The notes under the pieces: model-generated
Databases searched by the model: none
The model's input: the letters and a program-made list of their open reading frames with translations, nothing else
What the model was told of the DNA's origin: nothing
Shown here: piece after piece, positions 7,875 through 16,242 of the stretch
Position numbering within the stretch: position 1 is the first letter of the stretch
Layout of the letters: every line of letters starts with the position of its first letter
Translations under genes and position numbers: made by a program
Origin: Armatimonadota bacterium
Lineage (GTDB): Bacteria > Armatimonadota > UBA5829
Assembly: GCA_023474015.1 (NCBI GenBank)
Contig: JAMCYN010000172.1
Location: 1-45,178, forward strand
Direction of reading: 5' to 3'
Length of the DNA: 45,178 bases

Positions 7875-8813
7875 TTAGTCTAACTTGGTCAGGGTCACCC
7901 CTTGCTTCAATTCCATTATACTCTCTTTTTTGCAAAAACCGGCGCCGAATGTTGTGGCATTTGCCGCCCCGGCGGCCGTACCGGCGATCAGGGCCAGCGG
8001 CAGGCTCTCGCCGTTCATCAGCGAATCGAGAAACGCCGCCACAAATGAATCCCCCGAGCCTACCGCGCTGGCGAACCTGATCTCCGGCGGGACCGCCATC
8101 CATGCCTGCACACCGTCGGTGACCATCGCGCCGCTCCTACCCATGGTCACCGACGTGATTGAGACCCCATACTGCTTCAGGCTCTTGGCCGCCCGGACTA
8201 TCTCCTCGATGGTCAACAGTTCCCGCCCCGCCAATTGCGAAAGCTCGGCGATGTTCGGCTTGATCATATAAGGCCCCGACTTGATGGCCTCTCTGATATG
8301 GTCGCCGCTCGTATCGAGGACGCTTTTGACGCCGACCTTCTTCGCGATTTCTATGATTCCGCCGTAGAAGCTGGTGGGCACGCCCGGTGGGCAGCTTCCG
8401 CACAGGACCACATAATCCATCCCACCGACCAGCGCCGCGGCCTTCTCCAGCATCAGGGAGACCTCGGCCTCGGTGATCTCCGGGCCGTTCTCGTTGACCT
8501 CGGTCTGGGTGCCATTTTTGGGATCGACCACGGCTATGCAGAGCCTCGACTCCCCCGCGACGCGCACGAAGTCGTGGCGAAGCCATTCCTCGTCGAGGGC
8601 TTGTATAATTGCCTCGCCCGTGGCCCCACCCGCGAACCCAGTCGCTATCCCCTTACGCCCCAGTTCCTTGAGAACGCGCACGACATTTATCCCCTTGCCC
8701 CCGGCGACAGTGCGGGCGGCGCTCGGCCTGTGGACACGGTCCAGGCTGAAGTCCTCTATCGTATATGTCTTATCAATCGCCGCGTTCGGCGTAACGGTCA
8801 ATACCAACGGCAT
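7875..8813 (-). CDS. PfkB-family hexose-phosphate kinase (1-phosphofructokinase type)
   Basis: The 312-residue protein belongs to the FruK/LacC/PfkB-2 branch of ribokinase-like kinases, which phosphorylate fructose-1-phosphate, tagatose-6-phosphate or fructose-6-phosphate. It begins with LTVTPNAAIDKTY, the typical FruK/LacC start. AGGKGINVVR (37-46) is the PfkB signature 1 region, CGSCPPGVP and KPNIAEL follow, and the second signature VGSGDSFVAAF carries the catalytic Asp255. No PTS or sugar operon genes lie nearby, so the substrate cannot be set; 1-phosphofructokinase is the best guess. AAGGAGA lies just ahead of the ATG, and a strong promoter is at 8882-8854. Confidence 0.88.
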   Translation of the reverse strand: MPLVLTVTPNAAIDKTYTIEDFSLDRVHRPSAARTVAGGKGINVVRVLKELGRKGIATGFAGGATGEAIIQALDEEWLRHDFVRVAGESRLCIAVVDPKNGTQTEVNENGPEITEAEVSLMLEKAAALVGGMDYVVLCGSCPPGVPTSFYGGIIEIAKKVGVKSVLDTSGDHIREAIKSGPYMIKPNIAELSQLAGRELLTIEEIVRAAKSLKQYGVSITSVTMGRSGAMVTDGVQAWMAVPPEIRFASAVGSGDSFVAAFLDSLMNGESLPLALIAGTAAGAANATTFGAGFCKKESIMELKQGVTLTKLD

Positions 8814-8853
8814 TCTCCTTGACTGGCGCGAACTGAGCGCCCGCGCCCGTCAC

Positions 8854-8882
8854 ATTCTAAAGATATTGGCGCGGGATGTCAA
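8854..8882 (-). promoter_or_regulatory. Sigma70-like promoter for the PfkB kinase gene
   Basis: On the minus strand TTGACA (8882-8877) and TAGAAT (8859-8854) are 17 bases apart, close to consensus. The expected start of transcription is near 8847, giving a leader of about 34 bases. Confidence 0.7.
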
Positions 8883-8887
8883 TTTTT

Positions 8888-8908
8888 GAGTGGAGAGTGG
8901 AGAGTCCG
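8888..8908. repeat. Short tandem repeat (GGAGAGT type)
   Basis: Three imperfect copies of a GGAGAGT unit run into GAGAGTCCGTAAGGGA. Nearly the same string occurs at 22341-22378 ahead of tilS. Confidence 0.55.
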
Positions 8909-8966
8909 TAAGGGACGGGCATCGCTTGAAATTCGGAGCGCGGGTGCGATAGAGTATGCTGTGAGT

Positions 8967-10124
8967 ATGCGAAGTGTGGTTTCTGTTGTTCGATGCGAAG
9001 GTTACGAGCCCGAGGGCGTCAAGGCGGCTGTGCGGGAGGCTTTGACCCTTGCGGAATTGGATGATGTCGTTAGACCTGGGCAGAGGGCGCTTCTGAAGCC
9101 GAATCTGCTCTCGACACGTCTGCCCGAGGAGGCCGTCACCACCCACCCCACCCTCGTGCGAGCGCTGGGGTCGATTGCAGCCGAGCGAGGCGCGAGTGTA
9201 TCTATCGGTGACAGCCCGCCCTTCGCCGGCGAGAGCGCGGCCAAATATGCGCGGCTTTGTGAAAGGACGGGGATGTCCGAGGTTGCGGCGGAGTTGGGCG
9301 TTCCGATTGTGCGGTTCGAGGAGGACGTGGCCGCCGTGGCAAACCCCCAGGGCAAATTCTATCGAAGCTTCGAAGTGGCAAGGGCGGTTATCGAGGCGGA
9401 CATCGTCATAAACATTCCCAAGCTCAAGACCCACGGGCTGACGGCGTTCTCGGGCGCGATCAAAAACATATTCGGATGCGTGCCGGGGATACGAAAAGGG
9501 CTTTTCCATGTGCAGTCCGCGGAGGATAGAACGGTATTCGCCCAGATGCTCGTGGATTTGGCGACTGCCATCAGGCCGGCCATGCACGTGATGGATGCGG
9601 TGGTGGCCATGGAAGGCGAAGGGCCGAACGCGGGCTATCCGAAGACCGTGGGGCTGATTCTGGCGTCCTCCGATCCGGTGGCATTGGATGCCGTGGCGTG
9701 TCGCATCGTCGGAATGGACCCGTTCTCTATCTGCACTACGCGACTCGCTCACGAGCAGGGGCTGGGATGTGGTGAAGTGTCATCGATAGAGGTTCGAGGA
9801 CTCAGCATCGGCGAAGCCAGCGTGCAGGGCTTCAAACACTCGTCAGACGTAAGCCAATGGGCGAAGATCCCCGCGCCCATACGCAGGATGCTGAGGCATC
9901 AGCTTGTCGCCGCGCCGCGAGTTGTCTCGCGCGAGTGCATCGGCTGCGGCAATTGCTCCCGAGTCTGTCCCGTGCATGCGATCACCGAGGGCAGGCCGCC
10001 TGCCATAGACCTGACCAGGTGCATCAGATGCTATTGCTGCCACGAGGTGTGCGACCCGGCGGCCATAGAGATGAAACGGGGCCTGCTCGGCGAAACGTTG
10101 TTTCACCTCCGCGGAAAAAAGTGA
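8967..10124 (+). CDS. DUF362 domain protein with C-terminal 2x[4Fe-4S] ferredoxin
   Basis: The 385-residue protein has an N-terminal DUF362 domain (LLKPNLLST, HPTLVRALGSIAAERGA, DIVINIPKLKTHGLTAFSGA). The C-terminal bacterial ferredoxin domain has clusters CIGCGNCSRVCP (about residue 323) and CIRCYCCHEVCDP (about 352). The second cluster carries an extra cysteine (CxxCxCC). DUF362-ferredoxin proteins are widespread in anaerobes and metagenomic lineages; their function is unknown and a redox role is inferred. The start at 8967 (MRSVVSVVRCEGY) was chosen because the residues upstream come from a tandem repeat; GTG at 8961 is an alternative. A weak promoter (TTGAAA 8926, TAGAGT 8950) would make the message almost leaderless. 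Confidence 0.85.
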   Translation: MRSVVSVVRCEGYEPEGVKAAVREALTLAELDDVVRPGQRALLKPNLLSTRLPEEAVTTHPTLVRALGSIAAERGASVSIGDSPPFAGESAAKYARLCERTGMSEVAAELGVPIVRFEEDVAAVANPQGKFYRSFEVARAVIEADIVINIPKLKTHGLTAFSGAIKNIFGCVPGIRKGLFHVQSAEDRTVFAQMLVDLATAIRPAMHVMDAVVAMEGEGPNAGYPKTVGLILASSDPVALDAVACRIVGMDPFSICTTRLAHEQGLGCGEVSSIEVRGLSIGEASVQGFKHSSDVSQWAKIPAPIRRMLRHQLVAAPRVVSRECIGCGNCSRVCPVHAITEGRPPAIDLTRCIRCYCCHEVCDPAAIEMKRGLLGETLFHLRGKK

Positions 10125-10267
10125 CTTGGCCGTTGGGCGTCCAGCCAAGCCTAACAGAGGTAATGAAAGGAGAAAAAGAAGCACTAGTAATAATACTGGG
10201 TTTTGATCCGGCTGTCAACCCCTTTTTTAACGAAATCGTATAATTTTTTGGCCATCAGCGTGCGGGC

Positions 10268-10297
10268 GCGGGAACAGCGTGAGAATTCCCCGTTTTT
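10268..10297 (+). terminator. Possible terminator after the DUF362 gene
   Basis: GGGAA (10270-10274) can pair with TTCCC (10286-10290), followed by CG and five T. The stem is short. The site lies between two convergent genes, where a terminator is expected. Confidence 0.35.
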
Positions 10298-10300
10298 ATA

Positions 10301-11386
10301 TCAGACCTTGAACCGGATATACATCACATCGCCGTCCCGCACGATATAATCCTTTCCCTGCAATTGGACGATGCCCTGCTGCTTTGCGGCTTCCCATCCT
10401 CCTACGGCCTCGACTTCCGTGAAGTTCGCGACCTCCGCCCTGATGAATCCACGCGCGAGGTCAGAATGAATGGTACCGGCGGCCTCGACAGCCTTCGAGC
10501 CTGCCCTAAGGGTCCATGCGCGCACCTCCGGCTCCCCAGCCGTGATAAACGAGATCAGGCCCAGGGTCTTGTAGCACTCGCGGATAAGTCGATTGCGCGC
10601 CGGCTCCTCGATGCCCATTGAGGATAGAAACTCCGCCTCCTCCTCGTCCGAAAGCTCGGAAACCTCCATCTCGACCTTGGCGCACAGATCGATCTCCGGC
10701 AGCGCGGCACTATCACAGTAACTCTTGAACTGGGCCGCGTTATCGTCCGCCGAGCCGATCATCTCCTCGGGGATATTGAGCACCGCTATCATCTGCTTCA
10801 GGGTGAGAAAATCGTAACTGCGAATCGCCTTTTCGTCCTCGGTACCGAGGTCAAGGGATGTAAGCGGCTTCCCCTCTTCCAGGGCGGACTTGAGGCGCTC
10901 CAGAAGCTCCATTTCCATCGTGGCAGGAGTCGTAGTCCCTTTCTTGACGCCGTGAAGCTGCTTCTCTACGCGCTGCATACGATTCTCGACCAATTGCAGG
11001 TCCGCCAGGGCCAGTTCGTCATTCAACGTCTGGACATCCGCCACGGGGCTGGGCGCGTCGCCGCCCGCGCTAGTGAATCCGCGAACAACGTGAACCAGCA
11101 TATCAACCTGACGCACATCGGCGAAGAAGTCCGAGCCGAACTTCGTCCGGCCGTCGTCCTGCGCGATCCGCGCGGCTCCGTCGATGAACTCGATGCTCGC
11201 GTAAGTGATCTTCTTGGGGTTATATTGCGCGGCGAAGTAGTCGATCCTGGGATCGGGCACGCTCACCACGCCAATGTTCGGCTTGCCTGCCTGGGCATGT
11301 AGATCGGTCTTGACGGTCCCACGGGTCAGCGCCCGAAACAGCGTTGTCTTTCCCGACTCCGGCAACCCGACGATTCCAACTTTCAT
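10301..11386 (-). CDS. ychF: YchF/Ola1-type P-loop ATPase with TGS domain
   Basis: This 361-residue protein is of the Obg-related YchF family, a translation- and stress-associated ATPase. The P-loop is GIVGLPESGKTTLFRAL, where most members have GxPNVGKS. A coiled-coil insertion (DELALADLQLVENRMQRVEKQL) is followed by the usual C-terminus VRAWTLRAGSKAVEAAGTIHSDLARGFIRAEV (TGS domain). The position of the specificity motif NKxE reads NIPE. The start at 11386 (MKVGIVG) has AGGTGGG upstream; residues further upstream in the open frame come from tandem repeats. It is convergent with the DUF362 gene and independent of the envelope block. Confidence 0.9.
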   Translation of the reverse strand: MKVGIVGLPESGKTTLFRALTRGTVKTDLHAQAGKPNIGVVSVPDPRIDYFAAQYNPKKITYASIEFIDGAARIAQDDGRTKFGSDFFADVRQVDMLVHVVRGFTSAGGDAPSPVADVQTLNDELALADLQLVENRMQRVEKQLHGVKKGTTTPATMEMELLERLKSALEEGKPLTSLDLGTEDEKAIRSYDFLTLKQMIAVLNIPEEMIGSADDNAAQFKSYCDSAALPEIDLCAKVEMEVSELSDEEEAEFLSSMGIEEPARNRLIRECYKTLGLISFITAGEPEVRAWTLRAGSKAVEAAGTIHSDLARGFIRAEVANFTEVEAVGGWEAAKQQGIVQLQGKDYIVRDGDVMYIRFKV

Positions 11387-11460
11387 ATTCACCCACCTGA
11401 ATCTAATACCAAATCGGTTTATTGTATCACATTCAGGCGAATGGGAAGGGAATTGCTGAG

Positions 11461-11535
11461 TGCAAAATGCAGAATGCAGAATGAAGGGACCTCTCAATCA
11501 TAGGTCATTCTGCATTCTTCATTCTGCATTTTCAT
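11461..11535. repeat. Inverted pair of GCAGAAT-type tandem repeats
   Basis: AATGCAGAATGCAGAATG on the left is matched by CATTCTGCATTCTTCATTC and CTGCATTTTCATG on the right, so the 75-base unit can fold into one hairpin. It lies between the wzc-like stop and ychF. The same unit with the GAAGGGACC tail recurs at 34722-34755. Confidence 0.7.
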
Positions 11536-11536
11536 G

Positions 11537-13894
11537 TTAGTCCGGGAACGGATTCTCTTCCGGCTCACTTGGAGCCTGCGGAGCATCTCTCGGGGTTTCC
11601 GGCGAGATGCCGGTCGCGGCCGGTATGGCCTTGGGTTTGCGGGAAATTCGGGACTTCTTCTCCGATTTATCGCCGTTGCCGTTGCCAGGCTCAAGCGCCT
11701 CCATATCGGCGGGCTTGGGTATGGAGTCCGAGTAGTAGTGCGAGTAGTAGTAGCAGCTATCCACACTCTCAGGCGACATGCGATTGACCACAACGCCGAG
11801 TATATTGGCCTTGGCCCGCCTCAGGAGGTCACGGGTAACGACCTCGGTTCCCCTCGGGGCCTGGTTGGCCGAAACGACCATCACCACCGCGTCGATCCAG
11901 CTCGCGAGCATGGGGCCGTCGCTGAAGACGATAGTGCTCGGCGTATCGAAGAGCACCAGGTCGCAGTGCTCCTCAAGCCTTTCGACAATCTCGCGCATCC
12001 GGTCCGAACCCAGAAGCTCCGATGGATTGAGCGGCTGAGGCCCCGCGGGTAGGATGATCAGGTTGTCGATTTCACTCTTTTGAAATGCCTCCGAGACGTT
12101 CGCGGTGCCCTGCAGCAATGTGCTCAGGCCGACATCGTTGGGCACGCCGAAGAACTTGTGCAGGCTCGGGCGGCGCATGTCGGCGTCGATCAGGATAATT
12201 CGCTTTCCGATCTGCGCGAGCGCGATCGCCAGGTTGCAGACCGTGGTCGTGGCGCCTTGGCCGGGGCGGCCTGTGGCGACCATCATTGTCTTGAACGGCG
12301 TGTCCCGCAGGGCGAACAGTATATTCGTCCTCAAAATCTTGTATGACTCGGCCATCGCCGAGAGCGGATAGATGTGCGTGAGCTTGGGGAGCATCCCGCC
12401 GCGTCCGGGCAGCGATGGAGTCAGGCCGAGGACCGGCAGTTCGAGCAGCTTCTCCACGTCGTGAGCGTTGCGCATCTTGTTGTCGATGGAGTCTAGCCAC
12501 ACGGCCAGGACCACACCGAACGCCAGGGCAAGGAAGAAGCCGTAGACTAGCAGTTGCCTCCGCGTTGGGCCCTCGACAATCGGCCCGACAGCGTCGCGCG
12601 CCCAGTCCAGTGGGACGATGGAACCCGTTCGCGTGAACTCCTTCTCGGCGATCAACGTCTGCGCGAGCTTCTCGGAGATCATCTTGTAGCTGCTCTCCTC
12701 TTGAGAATAGTCTCTCATAAGCTCGGCGAGTCTTGGCTCGGCTTTCGCCAGATTACCCACCTTGGCCTGAGCCTGCCCGACACTGCCCCTGATCGAGGCC
12801 AGCCTGGCCCTCGCGACCGCAAGCTGGTAGAGGGCGTCGGACCGCTTCCTTACCAGGCTCTGGTGAATATCGTTGACGAGTGGAGGAGAGTAGCTGACGC
12901 CCTCCTTTGCTATTCTCTGCTTAATGTCCACGACGCGGGCCGCGATGGCCTGGTAGGTCGGATGATTCGGTTTATATCGGCGCGCCGCCTGCGACAGCTC
13001 GGCCTCGGCCTGCGCGAGTTCTTCCTTGAGTTTACCAACGATGGGGTTCATCTCCGCCGGCAGACTCTCGCGAGTAACCAACGGCTGTACCCTGAGCTGA
13101 GCGTCGATGTCACGCACCGCGGCCTCGGCCTCCCGCGCATCCGCGTCCGCTTTCATCTTCTCGGCCTCGAGGGAGGCGAGGGAACTGATGGCGTTCTGAG
13201 TCTCGGCATCAACCGCGACGACGTTCCGCTTGCTCTTGTAATCAGCGATTTCTTGTTGCAGCTTGTGCAGCTTCTCCCTGGATTCACTCTGGCTCGAGTC
13301 GAGGAATGCGGCATATCGCCTGGTGTCCTCGCGGCTCTTTTCCTGATATGACTGTGAGAACGCATACCCCACCGCGTTGGCAAGATACGGCGCTTCGTCG
13401 CCCTTGGGCATCTTGATCCGAACTCTGATTACATCGGTGGTCGTCCCGTCCTTGCCGACGACCGGGTTCTGCACGGGGGTTACTTCCAGCACATCGGGCC
13501 AATCCGAGGGCTTAAGGGGCTTTCCAGGTTCGATCTCGGGCCTGGTGATGGTACGATAGGGTATTCTCCAGCCGGGCGCCTCGCGCTCCTGCTGCTCCGC
13601 GGGCTCCGCCAGAAAGTCAAGTGCGCGTTGATATACATCCCCGCCCTGCGCCAGGATGATAAGGTTGCTTAGTATAACGCCCCGATCAGGGCTGTTACTG
13701 GTGTTGACGCCGCCGGTCGTGGTGCTGACTCCCCCGGCCATTACTTGCGCGGTCGGAGACATGAAAGCCGACGCCTCGTAGACCACCCTCGGCTTCGGCG
13801 CGGCGAGCAAAATGACGATCAACGTGACCACTACCACGGCCACGATCATCGGCCATCGCATCTTGACGACTCTAACTAAGTGCCAGAAATTCAT
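11537..13894 (-). CDS. Wzc-like polysaccharide co-polymerase / BY-kinase with altered Walker A
   Basis: The 785-residue protein has the architecture of Wzc/EpsB exopolysaccharide proteins. It has a Wzz-type N-terminus with a membrane helix (about 14-32), long coiled-coil segments (about 180-420), a second helix (448-466) and a cytoplasmic tyrosine-kinase-like ATPase. Walker A' ILIDADMRRPS and Walker B DLVLFDTPS are intact, and a tyrosine cluster CYYYSHYY (714-721) follows. Walker A reads TGRPGQGATTT, so the lysine of the usual GK(S/T) is Ala548. This should impair ATP binding, and the protein may be a length regulator rather than a kinase. A proline-rich tail ends the protein. It heads an envelope block with a sugar transferase and a PEP-CTERM protein. 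The start at 13894 has a weak ribosome site. Confidence 0.88.
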   Translation of the reverse strand: MNFWHLVRVVKMRWPMIVAVVVVTLIVILLAAPKPRVVYEASAFMSPTAQVMAGGVSTTTGGVNTSNSPDRGVILSNLIILAQGGDVYQRALDFLAEPAEQQEREAPGWRIPYRTITRPEIEPGKPLKPSDWPDVLEVTPVQNPVVGKDGTTTDVIRVRIKMPKGDEAPYLANAVGYAFSQSYQEKSREDTRRYAAFLDSSQSESREKLHKLQQEIADYKSKRNVVAVDAETQNAISSLASLEAEKMKADADAREAEAAVRDIDAQLRVQPLVTRESLPAEMNPIVGKLKEELAQAEAELSQAARRYKPNHPTYQAIAARVVDIKQRIAKEGVSYSPPLVNDIHQSLVRKRSDALYQLAVARARLASIRGSVGQAQAKVGNLAKAEPRLAELMRDYSQEESSYKMISEKLAQTLIAEKEFTRTGSIVPLDWARDAVGPIVEGPTRRQLLVYGFFLALAFGVVLAVWLDSIDNKMRNAHDVEKLLELPVLGLTPSLPGRGGMLPKLTHIYPLSAMAESYKILRTNILFALRDTPFKTMMVATGRPGQGATTTVCNLAIALAQIGKRIILIDADMRRPSLHKFFGVPNDVGLSTLLQGTANVSEAFQKSEIDNLIILPAGPQPLNPSELLGSDRMREIVERLEEHCDLVLFDTPSTIVFSDGPMLASWIDAVVMVVSANQAPRGTEVVTRDLLRRAKANILGVVVNRMSPESVDSCYYYSHYYSDSIPKPADMEALEPGNGNGDKSEKKSRISRKPKAIPAATGISPETPRDAPQAPSEPEENPFPD

Positions 13895-13957
13895 ACCTAT
13901 ACAAACCCCGGGTTAGCTTCTCTCCAGGCCGCGCACATGCACCGAGCCTACGTGAGG

Positions 13958-13966
13958 ATTATACCA
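13958..13966 (-). promoter_or_regulatory. Extended -10 promoter for the Wzc-like gene
   Basis: On the minus strand TGGTATAAT is a perfect extended -10 (TGn followed by TATAAT). No clear -35 is found, as is usual for extended -10 promoters. The leader would be about 57 bases. The sugar transferase promoter shares AGTGGTATAA around its -10. Confidence 0.5.
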
Positions 13967-14163
13967 CTTTATACCCAACAACTACCTCTACAAAAAGTAT
14001 TAGCCGCCATTACATAGGACGGCAGGCCATAATGCCATAATGCGCTCGTGGCGAAGAGGCGTTAGTCTATCATACGCTAGGGCTAGACCCTGTGTTCCCA
14101 GTAGTACCTTGCGACCAGGATATTGTGAATTTCTCTCCGGCTATCATCTCGGCCAACGTAGAT

Positions 14164-14195
14164 AAGGCCGTGGGCTCGATTGAACCCACGGCCTT
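14164..14195 (-). terminator. Strong hairpin after the PEP-CTERM gene
   Basis: AAGGCCGTGGG (14164-14174) and CCCACGGCCTT (14185-14195) form a perfect 11-base-pair stem with a 10-base loop, 24 bases beyond the stop. A clear T-run is missing, so it may act as an mRNA 3'-end stabiliser or weak terminator. Confidence 0.5.
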
Positions 14196-14219
14196 GATTC
14201 CCTTACTTCGGCGTCGTTA

Positions 14220-15008
14220 TCAAGCGGAGAGCCTGCGTCGGACGAAACCGACTACGGCGAGTCCTAGAGGCGCAAGCATGGATGTAGGAATCTCGGGCAC
14301 GACAACCCTGCCTGGCGTAGGCATAAAGAACACCAGGTCCTGGAACGTGTCGTTCGTGGCGAGATACCATTGGTGGTAGGTGCCGTAGCCATCCCAGGCG
14401 TACTGCGGGTCCTGAGCCCTGTTGAACATCTCCAGCGCGCGAGCGTCGGTGGCCCAAGACGGAGTTCCGGCCAGCCGGAACGCGTCGGTCTGTCCCAGCG
14501 AGCCACCGGTCATGGTGCTCAGGTCGGATGGGTCGTCACGCATGATCTCCCAAACAAGGCCCTGCAGGCGCGCAGCGTCCGCATTCGCCGCATTGACATC
14601 GGCGTTTGAGACGATGCCGGGCAGATAAGCGTCAATCATGCTGGTGAGCTTGTCCCACGCCCCGTTGCTGACCACGCCCGCCGGTTTGTAGCCGGTCATC
14701 AGCGTGACAGCCCAGGGGTCGTTGGCGTTGTTCCGCGGAACGTTGCCGGCGAGGTCCACGCACAGCATCTGCTGCTCTGATCCCCAGGTCGCGCGGTCGT
14801 CATTTGACACCTTGACCTTGACGGTCCCCACCCAGACGTTTGGAACGCTGTAGACACCAGGCCCTTCCCTGGAATCTCTGTAATAGATACCATTGGCATT
14901 GCCCAGGCCAAGGCCCTGGTAGTCGAGGTAGATATCAGCGTAGACACACACGGATGCGAGCATCGCCAGCATCACCACTGCCATAAATGTGATGGTAACT
15001 CTCTTCAC
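14220..15008 (-). CDS. PEP-CTERM-type surface protein with thioester-domain-like motif
   Basis: This 262-residue exported protein has a signal peptide (KRVTITFMAVVMLAMLASVCVYA). It ends in a PEP-CTERM-like sorting signal: VPEIPTSMLAPLGLAVVGF followed by RRRLSA. EpsH-type exosortases recognise such tails, but none is encoded here. The body shows LCVDL (Cys83) and RLQGLVWEI (Gln149), which fit the Cys...Gln pair of thioester domains (consensus CxD and QxxIW) found in some surface proteins; this assignment is inference. The start is GTG 15008 because AGGAGG lies nine bases ahead, and the signal peptide then begins properly. The neighbouring sugar transferase carries a related VPE motif. Confidence 0.75.
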   Translation of the reverse strand: MKRVTITFMAVVMLAMLASVCVYADIYLDYQGLGLGNANGIYYRDSREGPGVYSVPNVWVGTVKVKVSNDDRATWGSEQQMLCVDLAGNVPRNNANDPWAVTLMTGYKPAGVVSNGAWDKLTSMIDAYLPGIVSNADVNAANADAARLQGLVWEIMRDDPSDLSTMTGGSLGQTDAFRLAGTPSWATDARALEMFNRAQDPQYAWDGYGTYHQWYLATNDTFQDLVFFMPTPGRVVVPEIPTSMLAPLGLAVVGFVRRRLSA

Positions 15009-15075
15009 TTCTGTTTCCTCCTTTGCCCGGCACGACCCCTCAGTATACGTCAATCGCCGCGCCGGGATATTGCTT

Positions 15076-15876
15076 CTAAACCGCGCCTCGTTTGAGCAGC
15101 ACCGCCGGAACGGTGGATACTATGATCCAGAGGTCAAGCAGAATGGACCGTGTCTCTATGTAGTGCAGGTCCATCTCGACTCTCATCTCATACGAGGTCT
15201 CGCTGCGCCCGCAGGTTTGCCAGATTCCGGTGATCCCGGGGGTCACAGTCTTAAACTTCTCAACAGCCGGGCCGTAGAGCTCGATTTCGTCGGAGGCGAT
15301 CGGGCGCGGGCCGACGAATGTCATATTGCCCAGCAGCACGTTTATAAGCTGCGGAAGCTCGTCCAGGCTGGTCTTGCGCAGGAACTTGCCGATTCTCGTG
15401 ATTCGCGGATCGAATTTGAGCTTGGCGTTAACGTAGTAGAGCTTTCTGAGCTCCTCGTCCTGCTCAAGTATCTCCTCGGCTCTCTCGACCATCGACCGGA
15501 ACTTATACATATTGAAGCTGCCGCCATGTTTGCCGATAACGCGCCGCTTGAAGAGTATCGGTCCCGAGCTGTCGAGCCGGACAAGCAGCGCTATCAGCAA
15601 GAACAGCGGAGACGACACCATCAGCACGGCAAGGGCCACGATGATGTCAAAGGCTCTTTTCACCACGATGTAGGATAATCCAACACCCACCTGCACGGCC
15701 GCAAGCTGTCGCCTGCGCCTCTCGGCTGCGACTATGGCCGCGATGCCCACGGGCGCGAGTATGCAAGCCGAGGCCTCCGGCACGTCGTGGCTGCCGTACG
15801 GCGAGGCGAACGCGACGCCGCAAATCAGCATAAGCGCCATTATTAAAATCGCCAGCGTCACGGCTTTGACCAACAC
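15076..15876 (-). CDS. Polyprenyl-phosphate sugar-1-phosphate transferase with PEP-CTERM-like N-terminus
   Basis: Residues from about 70 on form the bacterial sugar transferase domain (WcaJ/PglC-like). It has the membrane hairpin [51 protein letters not shown] and [11 protein letters not shown]. It attaches the first sugar phosphate to the undecaprenyl carrier for exopolysaccharide. The usual four-helix N-terminal part of WcaJ is absent. In its place stands a signal-peptide-like segment ([22 protein letters not shown]), then [17 protein letters not shown] and ERRRRQ, close to the PEP-CTERM tail of the downstream gene. The start GTG 15876 has GAGGGG upstream; GTG 15933 is possible but has no ribosome site. 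A strong promoter lies at 16089-16061. Confidence 0.88.
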   Translation of the reverse strand: MLVKAVTLAILIMALMLICGVAFASPYGSHDVPEASACILAPVGIAAIVAAERRRRQLAAVQVGVGLSYIVVKRAFDIIVALAVLMVSSPLFLLIALLVRLDSSGPILFKRRVIGKHGGSFNMYKFRSMVERAEEILEQDEELRKLYYVNAKLKFDPRITRIGKFLRKTSLDELPQLINVLLGNMTFVGPRPIASDEIELYGPAVEKFKTVTPGITGIWQTCGRSETSYEMRVEMDLHYIETRSILLDLWIIVSTVPAVLLKRGAV

Positions 15877-16242
15877 ACTCCCACCCCTCGACCAGATGCC
15901 AATAGCCGCGCCATGCTCTCTTGAGAAGAACACGCGCGGTCAAACCGCCGGATAGACACATGAGCCTGGGTTCCAGCTTTAGCGGGAAACCAAGCTCATT
16001 CTACCCCATCTATAGCGCGACCAACCAGCCTTGGCCGTACCGTAGCTTCCTTACTTTCTATTTATACCACTGCCGCATCTCAAAGTCAAGCCTGCCGGCC
16101 ACCATATTCGCAAAAACAGGTATATCTGTCAGTCCTATTTACTACACCAGTTCACATACTGGCGTCGGCGTTCACTTTGTGCGCGAGCCAACGCGACATG
16201 CCGTCGCAATACTTACACACCCTCGGCACACGCCCTACCCTC
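15877..16242. other. Intergenic region with long leader of the sugar transferase gene
   Basis: This 366-base gap contains the sugar transferase promoter (16061-16089), a predicted leader of about 178 bases and an imperfect hairpin in that leader (about 15961-15998, with arms ending TTTCC and GGAAC). I see no gene in it. The long leader could hold a regulatory structure, but I recognise no known riboswitch. Confidence 0.45.
16061..16089 (-). promoter_or_regulatory. Sigma70-like promoter for the sugar transferase gene
   Basis: On the minus strand TTGACT (16089-16084) and TATAAA (16066-16061) are 17 bases apart, with a TGG extended -10. This is near consensus and probably drives the sugar transferase and the PEP-CTERM gene behind it. 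Confidence 0.65.

Larger units (their letters stand above)
13895..14219. other. Intergenic region upstream of the Wzc-like gene
   Basis: This 325-base gap holds the likely promoter of the Wzc-like gene (near 13958-13966) and the terminator hairpin of the PEP-CTERM gene (14164-14195). I see nothing else that is convincing between them. Confidence 0.5.
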
